Counted from the stretch's first letter, positions 33,588-44,018 are shown. The stretch is DNA of 64,000 nt from Gnetum montanum (GCA_015680685.1 MNCI01027444.1:131000-194999), one strand, 5' to 3'. Numbers and translations: made by a program. The notes: generated by a model from the sequence alone, not told the origin.

Positions 33588-34029
33588 AGTGTGACCAATT
33601 TTCAGCATAAACATGTATTTACCTAGTAATCCCAACAATATTATTACTTGGTTCACCCTATAGCATAATACTTAGTAATCCTAGTAGTGGATACATGAGT
33701 TCAAGATGCATATGACAAATTGCTAACAGATACTCATCATACTTAGTATAGTTTAGGATTTATCTTCTTGTTATTAATTAGTTTAAATAATTATTCTTAC
33801 ATTATTATTCTATTAGTTTAAGGGCCACACAACATCAATAATCATATGCCTCACTTTGGACTAAATCATATATGGCAAATCTACCATTAGTCTAACTGGG
33901 AAGATAGCGACTTGCGATCAATGCTTAAGAATCTAGATACCACATTAGTTCCATCCATGGAATTCAACTGGATTGCATGTGAATGCTTGTGGTTTGTATG
34001 GTTGGATGTAGGGGGTGCCCGTTGCTCAT
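33588..34029 (+). repeat. U5 fragment of an Athila-type LTR in plus orientation
   Basis: The phrases TTACCTAGTAATCCCAACAATATT, CTTAGTAATCCTAGTAGTGG and GGTTGGATGTAGGGGGTGCC match LTR U5 text of the family. It abuts the minus-strand LTR of C at 33587/33588. The following AGGTACCATGTTTATTG may be a decayed PBS. Confidence 0.5.
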
Positions 34030-37000
34030 TAGGTACCATGTTTATTGTTAATTTTCTTTTTGTGATGCTGTCCTACATTGTTGTGGATTTTGTATTCTTC
34101 ATTTCTATTGTTAGACTCTTTGGCATTATTTTATTATTTTATTTATTAAGTTAGTATTTTACAAAAGTTTTGTCTTGAAGCTTATTTTATATGGAAATTG
34201 TATTAAAATTTTATCGAATTCATTTTATTTTATGTTCTTTTGATAAATTTTCTATGATATGTGGGAACTTTGTCCATCTTGTGTTTCCAAAATTTCATGA
34301 TTATTTGGATTGTCCTTAGTATATAATAGGATATTATTGGAATATTATAACATTTTTAGCTATTTTGAAAATATTTAAAATATAAAAATATAAATAAAAA
34401 TTATATATCCTAGTTTGCTCAATTAATAGTTAAATCCAAGGAACTTTGAGATATCCTAGTTTATATGTAGTATAGAGGTATTTCTTAGTGGGCTCCACCC
34501 AATAAGAACAAAGGTTAGGGTGGATTTTCAACCTTGGAATTTTATTTATAAGTTCCTATGCATCTAAGGATTTATCCAAAACCATAGCACTTTAGTACTA
34601 TTCTAATGGTATGCATTAAAGAATAGACAAGACTTGTCCTTCCGAGGTGTGGGCCATAGGTCACTAAGAATGTTGGTTGCAAGTATTTTGAAGGGACAAC
34701 AAGTTAAAGAAGAAGATTTTGAAGGGCCACTTAGATTTAATTTTATTCCATGATTCTATCCTTCTTTGTTATGGATTTTTCATTCTTTACTCCTATTGCC
34801 AAATTCTTTGCTATTTTTTATTATTTTATTATTTTTGGGCTAGAAATTGTATTGAAATTTTATCCAAATCATTTTTTGTTCTTTTGATAATTTTTAAAGG
34901 ATATGTAGGAACTTTGTCCAACTTGCTTTTTAAAAATTTTATGATTATTTGGATTTTCCTTAAGATATAATAGGATTTTTTTGGAACACTAAAAAATTTA
35001 TGAGATTCTTCTTCTTACAATTTGAAGCCATACTAGTTTTGAATCCTCTTTGGATTCATCATGAGTGGTACTAAATAATAAAAATAGAAGAGGTTATTTA
35101 TATGTTTCCAAGGAAAAGTTGGTTATACTTATTATTTATTTAAAAGAGTTGGCTAAATATTTTTAAATTTTAATTTTACTAATAAATTATTATAGAAATT
35201 AATAATTTATTATAATAATTATAATTATAAAAGAGTATGGTTATTTCTCATAAAGCCCTATTTCTAAGGTATTTAATACTATGGAATAATTTTCATTAAT
35301 TTAATTATTAACTATTATTATTATTATTATATTTAATATAAATTTAATAAGTTGGATATTGGTGGGGTTTGCACTTAAGACCTTGTAGGAAAAATCTATT
35401 ATTAATGGTTAATTTATTTTCTATTATGCATAATTTTGATCATGAGAGGCCACCATCCTTCATTAATCTCTAAGCCTTTATCTTTATTAACATTATTGGG
35501 ATGTAGCTTAATCTCTATGGATTCTCTAATTTTTCTCTCTAGGTAATTTTTTTTATCTTGGCTAGGACTTTGCATTTTTAATGTCTAACACAACAAAATT
35601 TTTAGCTATTTTGGAAATATTTTGAAAATAAAAATATAAAGAAAAATGGGATAAATTTTTATATAGTTTAAGTGAGTTTTCTTGGTTGATAATGAGCACC
35701 ATCAATCTTTTAGATATTCCAGTGTACATGTAGTATTGAGGTATTTCTTAGTGGGCTCTACCTTGTACGAACAAAGGTTAGGATGGATTTCCAACCTTGG
35801 ATTTTGATTCATAAGTTCATATCTAACTAAGGATTTAGCAAAAACCATAGCACTTAGTAGTTGATTCTAATAGTGTATGTTAAAGAATAGACAAGACTTG
35901 ATTCTAATAGTTATTATTTGAAGATTTCTAAATTAAATAAAAAAATTAGATTTTTAGAACTTTTGTGGTATTTCTAGATTTTAGATTATTTTCAAATATT
36001 TAATTAAAAACATTTACTTAGCCTATATCATTAAACGTTTAGCCTAAAACATCATATGCTTCATGGATAGGATAATAAAATAACGTTTTATACTTAAGGG
36101 GTTTTAATTCCTCCTACATTTTAATGTAAAGAGCCCAAAGTAGGTAGAAAAAAACTAAAACAAAGACACACGATAATAGATGACTTAATTCTATAGAAGA
36201 TAGATCCTCTAGACCTTGAAAATAATGGTAGGCTATGGAATTCCATAGCTTAAGTTATTAATTTACTTAAAGTAAATATGATGACAACTAAAGGATGGGT
36301 TTGTCTATTCCTTAATGAAGTTAAAAATAATGTTACTTTAGAAAGTATTTTTAATAGAAAATAATATATTGGTAAATTTATGTTTATTAAATTTTCACTT
36401 TTTGGTGCTATTCCACTAAATTTCAAGTAGATATGCTCACTAATTATTTTAAATAGTATTTTTAATATTTATCTATTTGATTTACATTATAAGAATTTGG
36501 CTCTTCATAGAGGCAAATGGTGAAAAAGAACTCATGTAGCCAACTCCATGTTGGTGGAGCAATGCTAAGATGATGATGATGATCTATTTAATTTAATTAG
36601 AACCAAGATTTGATGGGAGATGATGAGGTGAAGATATACTTTTTTTATGGTAATCTTATATTTTTGCTATACATTCCATTACTATTAACAATAATTATAT
36701 CTTTAGTTTGAGTCCTAACATAATTTCTTACTATTTTATTACATTTAAATTCATACATGTCTTTTTTGTAAAAAAAAGTTCCTTACCTACATTTTAATAG
36801 ACAATTATGGTACTATTATATGGTTTCTTAGTATTCTTGTTATTACATTTGAAATAATTTTGAAATTTTCTAATTACAACATGCTCTTTCTTAATTATTT
36901 ATAACATTTTTTTCTTAAGGAATTTAGGTTCTACAACAATAGTTTCATTAATTATAGCTAATAAGTTTACTTTGATATTTGTGAATCATTCTAAATACAT

Positions 37001-37351
37001 GCATAAGATAGGATGAAGCAAACCTAAATATTATGAAACTATAGTGCAATAGTAAATAATTTTTAATTTAGGATTTTATATATTTACTTTATTTATTTTT
37101 ATTCTTTTATTTTTTATGGAGCTAAGCTAATAGATTTTTCCCTTATATTTATCTATGACATAGTTAAAGGACTTATTGTAGTAGTAACAAAAGTTAATAA
37201 AAATCTTGGAGTACATAAAAGATCTGCTTTAATAACATTGAATCTTAAATCATCCTTAAATTTTCATTTGTCTATGAAAACATGTAATTTTTTAAAGCTT
37301 TCTAGAGTTAGATGTTTTTGTTACATTGTATAAATTTTTAATTACCTAAAA
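34030..37351. repeat. AT-rich relic DNA with two sets of direct duplications
   Basis: No gene is recognisable. Segment 34070-34345 recurs at 34765-34990 (shared phrases TATGTGGGAACTTTGTCCA and CATGATTATTTGGATT). Segment 34340-34640 recurs at 35585-35900 (shared GAGGTATTTCTTAGTGGGCT and AAGAATAGACAAGACTTG). The copies are clearly diverged. This may be an old LTR element reduced to repeats, but I see no LTR ends or protein motifs. From 35900 to 37351 I see nothing beyond AT-rich sequence. Confidence 0.5.
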
Positions 37352-37560
37352 CTAGAGGTCTAAATCCTTACACTTGTTTTTGAAAGCATAAAAAGCCNTG
37401 GGGGATTGTACTTTTACCTTTAATTCATCAATTCTGTACCTTTTGAATAACCTCCTATTTTTTAGCACTAAGACTTGGTCTTCAAATGGTGCATCCATAG
37501 CATAATAGGATAAATGATTGTCTAAAAGATTTATTTTTTGACCTGCAAAGCCCAAACCCC
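37352..37560 (-). pseudogene. LINE ORF2 fragment with permuted order at an N
   Basis: The minus strand text at 37555-37460 (GGCTTTGCAGGTCAAAAAATAA and onward) matches the LINE at about 42299-42215. The 46 bases 37352-37397 are identical to 42300-42345 and encode AFYAFKNKCKDLDL. In the LINE at 42.3 kb that peptide comes first and the other part directly follows; here the order is swapped, with the N at 37398 on the boundary of the identical block. Confidence 0.6.
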
Positions 37561-37904
37561 TAAGGCAACAACTTTTATTCCTTTGCTATTTTGTCCTTAA
37601 TTTATTTACCGTGGAGACCCAAGTATCTAAAAAGCAAAGCCTAATCTCTAACATTTTTAAAAATGGTATAAACAACTTTAATCCTCTTTTATTTTTCCCT
37701 TAATACATTTATCTCATCAGTTATCATTATTATTTTAAGTTAAACTTAATTGAAAGACTTGACCCATTAATCTCCGTTGGTGACTACCACCTGGCCACGG
37801 CTTCTAGTGAAGCACCTAAAGACAATGGTAATATTAACTTTTTTAATGGTTAAATTTTCACTAATGGTTGCCCCTAGATACTTAAAAAAAGGCTTTCTGG
37901 AAAA
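37561..37904. other. AT-rich spacer
   Basis: I see no ORF, repeat or motif worth naming. Base composition changes sharply near 37905, where the GC-rich island begins. Confidence 0.5.
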
Positions 37905-38175
37905 AGTGAAAAACACCGGAATCGAAAGTTAGCGCGGAAGGGCCCGAACAATTTGCGCGAAATTTGAATTTCATTGGGCGGAACCAAGAAAATACCGCAT
38001 GAACCGAAAATGAAGTAAATCTGCAGCTGAAGATAAGGCAGACGCGTAAGAAACTGCTCGTTTCGCCTATTTTAGATTTTAGATTTCAAGTTTCCTGCAA
38101 TATGCATCAGGGCAGACAATTTCTCCTCTAAATCCTTATCGTTTATTCTGATATCAATGTTTATTCTGCAACAGG

Positions 38176-38212
38176 TTGGCATCGATGCATATTCATGGCT
38201 TCATAAAGGAGG
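38176..38212 (+). pseudogene. EXO1: Isolated exon resembling exonuclease 1 (XPG N-terminal motif)
   Basis: Between an acceptor (TTTATTCTGCAACAG) and a donor (GGAG|GTACGC) 37 bases encode VGIDAYSWLHKG plus one base. Plant EXO1 proteins, 5'-flap/5'-3' exonucleases of mismatch repair and recombination, carry V-x-(I/V)-D-(T/A)-YSWLHKGA near residue 30. The split of the next codon after its first G agrees with the Ala that follows. I find no exon 1 (MGI-Q-GLLP) upstream and no continuing exon downstream, so this is a fragment or one exon of a very long-intron gene. Confidence 0.45.
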
Positions 38213-38249
38213 TACGCTTTTCTATGCGACGACACTTTAAAAAAACTTT

Positions 38250-38792
38250 TTGCCAAAATTTTTTATGGGTTTCCTGAGCGTAGCGGAGTTCCGTTTCCTT
38301 GTCGACCTCCTCGTTGGTGCGACCGGAGCTTCCGCGTCAGCAGCGGCCCTGAAAATGCTCTCGTACGCGTGTGAGTACTCGTGCAGGAACTCGGCGGACG
38401 CGGTGTCCGCCGGAGCCGTGCCTGCGCTGACGGAACTTCTGGCAGAGGTGGAGAGCGTGGGGGTGTCGGAAAGGGCTCTCTGCCTTCTGCATCTGCTCGT
38501 GCGGATAACCGAGGGTTGTTTGGCCATGCCGAAAAATGCGTTGGCTGTGCCGCTACTGTGTAGGAAGATCGGGCATGTGTCGGCAGTGGGAACGGCTGCC
38601 GCTGTGGGTGTTCTTCGGCGGCTGTGTAAGTCTGGGCAGAGATTGAACGTTGTGCAGGAGATGCTGGCGTGTGGATCTATCACAAAATTAGTGTTGGTGC
38701 TGCAAATGGAGTGTGATTCCGTTACCACCAGGAAGCGTGCCATGTTGTTCCTGCGCATGCTTTCTGAGCAGTTCCAGGGATCCCGTGCTTAA
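38250..38792 (+). pseudogene. C-terminal ARM part of a plant U-box E3 ubiquitin ligase
   Basis: 180 codons, ATG at 38250 (a second ATG at 38265 is as likely). The text ALCLLHLLVRITEGCLAMPKNALAVPLLCRKI, then AAAVGVLRRLCKSG, then VVQEMLACGSITKLVLVLQMECDSVTTRKRAMLFLRMLSEQF is the terminal armadillo-repeat region of the PUB20-PUB24 type ligases. These attach ubiquitin in defence and stress signalling. Full proteins are about 400-450 residues with an N-terminal U-box. Here the U-box and first ARM repeats are absent, though the remaining frame is intact and GC-rich. These genes are normally intronless, so lack of introns does not show a retrocopy. Confidence 0.75.
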
Positions 38793-39405
38793 ACATTTGA
38801 GCATGCCGCAAGGAAGCGATTTTTCTCACGTCAACATTTTTTGTCTCTAGATTGTAGGTTCTGTACCCGTGCCTAAATATAAATCTTCCATTGTTTATGA
38901 TGATTTGAGATCAACATAAATTCGGCCGAAAATGTATAGTTATAAATTGTTTGTTGAGATTGTTGCTATCCACTGTTGGAAGTTTTTTAAAACACAGGAA
39001 AGTACAATTTCTTTTATTAGCCGCTTCCCGGGCTTCGTTTAACATTTATATCATTATCTAAGAGGTTTGCCTGATTAATGTCCCTTCATTTTTGTTTGTA
39101 CCCTAGAATGGCAGTCCAGTTTCATATAGAAGGAAACTCTAGGCAATTAGAATGCAATTCACTTATCTTAAGGAGTTTAATCAAATATGTGATACCTTGA
39201 GACATATGTATTAAGGATATGCTTTGATATATATCACTTGCTGTAGCAGAGTCAAAGTATATAGATAATAGGTAAATTATCATTCAACCTTAATAAGTTA
39301 GCATATGCACTAATTGTTATTTTTATTCTAAAATAAAAATGTAAATCAAATGAATTTTTAAGATAAAATTAAATAAGTGAAAAAGGAGATAATATAAAAA
39401 TAATA

Positions 39406-39870
39406 TTGATAATGAAGAACTATCAATACGCAGAGCTCATTGCTCAGAGGCATCAAATTTCACGTGCTTTCCTAGCCATGCCTCCACAATTTCACCACAG
39501 ATTCCATGCTTGTGGCAGCATCACGGACCTGCTCCACAACACCATCCGAGAGTTCTACCATTCAACACCATGCCAGCGCAAAGGTGCGACTGCTCAAAGT
39601 GGCCGAATCAGCCACCCGAGTGGTGAAACGTGCTGCAGAAATACTGTGAAACCATGCATGCAGTGGCTGCAATTGGTTTCGCTGGCGCTGGGATTGGAAG
39701 AGAATGATATTGTGAAGGCTAAGGCTTGCAAGGAACCCACGCCCTTGGCTTGGGCTCTGGCGCCAGCTGCAGGCTCATTTGCAGATCCTCATCTTCGCGA
39801 TTCGCCATGGCTGAAAAATTGGCAAATGAATCCACAAAAGGGAATTCTACAACACAAAGAAGAATCTTGA
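39406..39870 (+). pseudogene. Unrecognised protein-like fragment
   Basis: Open for 154 codons. The first part (AELIAQRHQISRAFLAMPPQFHHRFHACGSITDLLHNTIREFYHS) reads like a real helical protein. After about 39580 the better text switches by one frame to VRLLKVAESATRVVKRAAEIL, suggesting a frameshift. I do not recognise the family. The last third overlaps, on the other strand, the possible UIM fragment, so the ORF end is probably not genuine. Confidence 0.3.
39719..39808 (-). pseudogene. Possible N-terminus of a ubiquitin-interacting-motif protein
   Basis: The minus strand from ATG 39808 reads MANREDEDLQMSLQLAPEPKPR and stops at 39719. A run of acids followed by L-x-x-(A/S)-L is the shape of a UIM, and small plant UIM proteins begin similarly. 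The conserved Ala and Ser positions of the motif are Ser and Ala here. At 29 residues the match is suggestive only. Confidence 0.3.
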
Positions 39871-40192
39871 GCTTTACAACTCACTCTTTGATGAATCCAA
39901 AAAATACAAAAAATAAAAACGCAACCAAAAAGAAAAGCGATGAGAGAAGCATCATTTCCTGATTTCCACTCCACTGAGGTTTGTGCGATTGAAGCAACCC
40001 TCTTTTCAGAAGTTTGGTACCCGAAATTTTTTGGTACCCGAAATTTTTAATTGCAAAAAAACCCCGCACGCTCCAGAATCTTTGCTACAAAACATATCAG
40101 ATCTTACCCACTGAAAAGTCAAATGTTCATGCGCTTTTGCAATTCAACGCAGCAGCAGAAACGCTTTTACCATTTGGCGCATGAAGAATTGG

Positions 40193-40328
40193 ATCGACGA
40201 ACCAAACAATTATTAGCAAAAACTGTGAAGAGGGTGAGCAAAAACTGTGAAGAGGGTGGGCCGCGGCTCAGACAGATCTGCTGGCTCTGTCAAATCGACG
40301 AACCAAACAATGCTTAGCAAAAACTGTG
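40193..40328 (+). repeat. 35-base direct repeat pair
   Basis: 40193-40227 and 40294-40328 share ATCGACGAACCAAACAAT, then two mismatches, then TAGCAAAAACTGTG. A shorter GAGCAAAAACTGTGAAGAGGGTG copy lies between them. The second copy coincides with the end of the methyltransferase homology. Confidence 0.8.
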
Positions 40329-40722
40329 CCATTGCCTCCCCCAATATCCAGACCAATTCTGATTGTTGAAGCTCCATCCTTAGTTTTCTTCAGAGCTAGA
40401 ACTTCATCAATGGAGAGATCCATGGCGGACAGAGAATGCGTCCATCTTGTGCTCTCCCTGCCCTGCAAATCAAAACAGTCCTTGCAGTCATCAAATGCTT
40501 TCTGGTACTTTCTGTTCATCAAAGTTCTTGCAGGAATAGGCACTCCAGAGAATGCTAGAATCCGGAGGAATGTTTCCAGAGGCTCTGCGGATACGGATCT
40601 AGCTCCCTGTAATTTTTTGGGATCAGCTGCTAAGCATCAGCCTCTGAGCACTAACTTCATCATCAGGACACAGCCCTCCAGGGGAGTAATTCATGTAATT
40701 CTGAATTTCATCCTTTAAGAAT
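40268..40722 (-). pseudogene. Fragment of a plant SAM-dependent methyltransferase-like protein
   Basis: The minus strand reads EFLKDEIQNYMNYSPGGLCPDDEVSAQRLML (about 40715-40625), then after a frame change SAYSCKNFD, and in a third segment CFDLQGRESTRW, LSIDEVLALKK and STIRIGLDIGGGNGT (about 40480-40330). The glycine-rich LDIGGGxGT loop binds S-adenosylmethionine in this family of plant membrane-associated methyltransferase-like proteins. The stretch that normally contains the CEPLPRRRC motif is missing, and the homology ends just after the glycine loop, exactly where a 35-base direct repeat starts. Confidence 0.65.
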
Positions 40723-40754
40723 TCGCAGGCGCTGCCAACGAAAGGGAAAATGGT

Positions 40755-40890
40755 GTCAGATCCTGATCCACGCTTCGATCCTGTTGTGATCCGCGAATGG
40801 TGTCATCCTGATGCACGCTTCGATACTGTTCTGATCCGCCTGTTCTGATCCACGAATGGTGTCAGATCCTGATCCATGTTCTGACCCACT
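40755..40890 (+). repeat. Short degenerate tandem repeat
   Basis: The phrases GATCCTGATCCACGCTTCGA, CTGTTCTGATCCGC and CACGAATGGTGTCAGATCC recur in about three units of some 45-55 bases. Confidence 0.7.
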
Positions 40891-41040
40891 GAAATGATCT
40901 ATGTATTTATAAGAATGCAAAGGACGCAACCTTTGATCACACGTTAAGGTTAGGGTTATGCACAAAGTTGTGTTACGGAAATGGCCTCTTCGAAAGTTTT
41001 CACATCAACATTACACATCAGCATCACACGTCAGCAGCGT

Positions 41041-41106
41041 TGCGCACGAAATAGTGTTACCGAAATGGGCCGTTGCGCACGAAATAGTGTTACCGAAATG
41101 GGCCGT
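41041..41106 (+). repeat. Exact 33-base tandem duplication
   Basis: Two perfect adjacent copies of a 33-base unit starting TGCGCACGAAATAGTGTTAC. A partial earlier relative (TGTGTTACGGAAATGGCC) lies near 40970. It is close to the right limit of the GC-rich island. Confidence 0.9.
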
Positions 41107-41230
41107 GAGAAAGTCAACGCTGGTCAGCGTTACGCACAAAATATTAGCGTTACTGATTTCTCACTGGTAATGGCCTATCGGCCAAACAAACTATCGGCCA
41201 AACAAACAAACAAACAAATTAAATTTTTCT

Positions 41231-41689
41231 CCATCAATAACATTCAACATATACTAGATATCTAATCATAATAGTGATACTTCATCCTTATTTTTAATAA
41301 CATGAAAATAAGAACAATTTTTTAATACAATGGTGTTATATAACTTATGCCTATTTATGTATATGCTTAGGTTTAGGCAACCAATTTTAATGTTAGAAAA
41401 TTAACATTTCAAGTTGATGTTAAAATGCTAAATAGTGAAATGAAATGAAGCTTTATTACATTTGAAGATCCATAGGGTCTATTGAATAGATATTACATTT
41501 TCATAAAAAATAAAGATAAACTCTACAACTTGAGCAAGCACCAATGGTAATGTCAAAAAAAAAAACAAATCATATAGGCTTTTTACAATAATATTATAAT
41601 ACTATCTCAAATGGGTAGTCATAGCATAAGAAAGAAATACATGTAACTTATCTTTAAGGGCTCTTAATCTATACAACCTACAAATGCAC
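41231..41689. other. AT-rich spacer
   Basis: No ORF or motif recognised. Confidence 0.4.
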
Positions 41690-42790
41690 TCTTCTTAGGG
41701 AAGTAAAATCCATTTTTCACTTTTAATTTTAAGATGTTGAGAACTTAAGAAAAGCTTGCAAATAGCATTTCAATACTTAATCAGAATAGCATTTAAGAGA
41801 TAGTGAGCTTCTACATCCAATTTATTAGATCTAATATGGTGTAAATCAAATTATCTCTTACCTTCCACAATAGCCCACATCTGTATTAAAACCTTCTATT
41901 TGACTAGTTGGTAAATATGCTTAGGATTTTGTTGCATTTACTCACAAGAGATATTTCATTTTCTCAACCATCGTATTCCTTGAAAATACAAATTATGATT
42001 TAGCATATCCTCAAGAATTACTTTAGAGAATTTATCTCACCTTGGGATATGTGAGCTATGAATGTATGTAATGAATTAGTACAAGGCTTCTACTTCTAAA
42101 TGTAATAAATCACATTCATATAATAACATTGACTAAGGTGTTTTCATATTTACCTTTAAATCATTAAAAAAAAACATTTATATAATATTTCAATATCTTT
42201 TCAAAGTTTAGCACTTAGTCTATGCTCCCAAACAACACATCCACACAATATATTAGGATAGATAATAGTTTAAAAAATTTGTTTTATGACCTTCCAAGCC
42301 TAGAGGTCTAAATCCTTACACTTGTTTTTGAAAGCATAAAAAGCCTTGAAACCTTCTATTATTTTTTCTTTCATGTAATTTTCTTATATGTAATTGTTCA
42401 TATAAATAAGACCCAAAGATTTAAAAGAATCTATGATTTATACATTGGTTCTTTCAAAATGGAAGTTATTATAGTTATTTCTTGTATCCCATATCATCAA
42501 TATGGTTTTATTTACATTTAGTTCAAAATCAAATGAACAAAAATAATTTTCTAAGATTTGGAACATATTTTGCATACCTTTGGTAGTTGTGGAGATTAAG
42601 GCAGCATCATCTACATATAAAATAAGATTCATTTCTTGGAATACAATTGTGATAGCATGACTATCTTGGCCATTACATAACCATTTCTACATTTCATCAA
42701 TAAAGATACTAAAGAGAGTTGGAGAAAGTGAACAACCTTACATAAGTTTAATTTTGCTATGGAATTAAATTTTTTTCTCTAAATTATTAT
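41690..42790 (-). pseudogene. LINE (L1-like) ORF2 relic, RT palm to C-terminus
   Basis: On the minus strand: GCSLSPTLFSIFIDEM (about 42755), then EMNLILYVDDAALISTTTKGMQN with the YVDD-type catalytic box (42632 on), then LNVNKTILMIW, GFKAFYAFKNKCKDLDL (42345-42300), YPNILCGCVVWEH and LEVEALY...FITYIHSSHIPR further down. These are the order and motifs of plant L1-like ORF2 between RT palm and C-terminal domain. Frameshifts and stops are frequent. The 5' part (endonuclease, first RT motifs) is not seen. The identical 46-base block near 37.4 kb is discussed there. Confidence 0.75.
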
Positions 42791-42989
42791 CTATAATTGA
42801 AACAGTAAATATAGCTAAATTCTATAATTCAATATTAAATGATTATTTTCTTTCATCTTTAGATTTTGATGTCAACCTAATTCTACAACTTGTCGATATG
42901 ATTCAATATTTTATATGTGATTTTTGAATAATTTTTAAAATCATATATGAATTTCAAAAAATATTTAAAGTAATTAAATATTCTTTTAT

Positions 42990-43489
42990 CATAAGCATCT
43001 CTAATACTTATGATAATCTCCATTAGAAGTGCTTCATGTATAAATGCTTCTAAAGCCATTCATATTAGAAAAGCTATTAGAGGTGTTTCATATATCAACA
43101 CTTCTTGAGCTATCAAGTGAACCATTAGAGGTGCTTGACTTCTAAAAACCTCTAAATTTGTTAAAGGTGCTTCAATTCTAAATGCTTCTAAGACATTAAA
43201 AGCACTTCTAATTGAAATACCTCTAATGGAATTGCAAGTGTTAAGAATTAAAGCAGCTCTAAATCCATTACACACTCATAATTCTAGCACTTGAAATGGT
43301 TTTAGAAGCATTTTTTCAAGAAGTACCTCTAATTGACTGCTAGGTGTTCAATCTATAAGTGTCTCTAATGAGTTATTTAATCTCAAAGAGACAATAAATA
43401 TAAGAAGCACATCTTTTATATATTATAGATGTTAGCTAAAGAGGCACTTATAGAAGAGTCTAGAAAAAAAGCCACTATTTGGTGTAGTA
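42990..43489 (-). mobile_element. CACTA-like transposon terminus with subterminal repeats
   Basis: Ten or more copies of AGAGGTGCTT / AAGCACTTCT words occur in both orientations between 42990 and 43440. The right end reads CACTATTTGGTGTAGTA at 43473-43489, so the minus strand begins TACTACACCAAATAGTGGC, one transition away from the CACTACACC ends of CACTA elements. The opposite end and a transposase are not visible in the window. Confidence 0.4.
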
Positions 43490-44018
43490 AATGTTGAAGA
43501 CATTATAAATAGAATTTATTATTCAAGGACAAAAGAAAATAAAAATACAACAAAGATATTGCTAATTATATTTTGGTTCAAAAATTATCTACATCTTAGT
43601 AGAGAATCAGATTAAAAGACTAACAAATTTAATTTTTCATAATTGAAAAAAGAAAAAGGTTGTCCTTCAAAACTATATTGTGGAATGTAACATTTGACAA
43701 GAATGAAGTTTCATGTGATTAAATTGTTAAATACATAGAGAACCAAAGGTTATTTTGAAAGTGGATAAATATTCCATTTTACGTATAATTCCTATATAAA
43801 TTTTTCCTAAATAGTTTTTTTGTGGACGTAAACCTAGGTGTTTTCATATACTTTACATTAGATCCATGATTAAATTCAAAATTTTTTTAGGATTATGATA
43901 TTATATGAAATGATATTATGAAACTAAATCTAAATCTTTCTTTCTTCAATTAACTATGGATAGTTGAAGTGTTATATTTAAAATAAATCAACCAAAATTA
44001 GTATATGTAATATCTCAT
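43490..44018. other. AT-rich spacer before element D
   Basis: Nothing recognisable in either strand. Confidence 0.4.

Larger units (their letters stand above)
37905..41230. other. GC-rich island built of fragments of several host genes
   Basis: Within 3.3 kb there are pieces of at least four unrelated plant proteins on both strands. These are an EXO1-like exon (+), a U-box/ARM E3 ligase C-terminus (+), a possible ubiquitin-interacting-motif protein start (-) and an SAM-methyltransferase piece (-). An unrecognised protein-like stretch (+) lies among them. Short tandem and direct repeats lie between the pieces. Composition contrasts with AT-rich flanks. The architecture is that of gene-capturing transposons (Pack-MULE or Helitron), but I find no convincing terminal inverted repeats or Helitron ends. 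Confidence 0.55.

Noticed and set aside
39726-39962. Other overlapping ORFs on both strands
   Set aside because: They overlap the possible UIM fragment and AT-rich tail, and none has a recognisable family or a conserved start.
40940-40955. Telomere-like TTAAGGTTAGGGTT
   Set aside because: Only about one and a half units; too short to call an interstitial telomeric repeat.
37905-41230. Terminal inverted repeats for a MULE around the gene-fragment island
   Set aside because: GGAAAAAGTGAAAAAC on the left and GGAGAAAAATTTAA (reverse of the right) are both purine-rich but not convincingly homologous, and no flanking duplication is visible.
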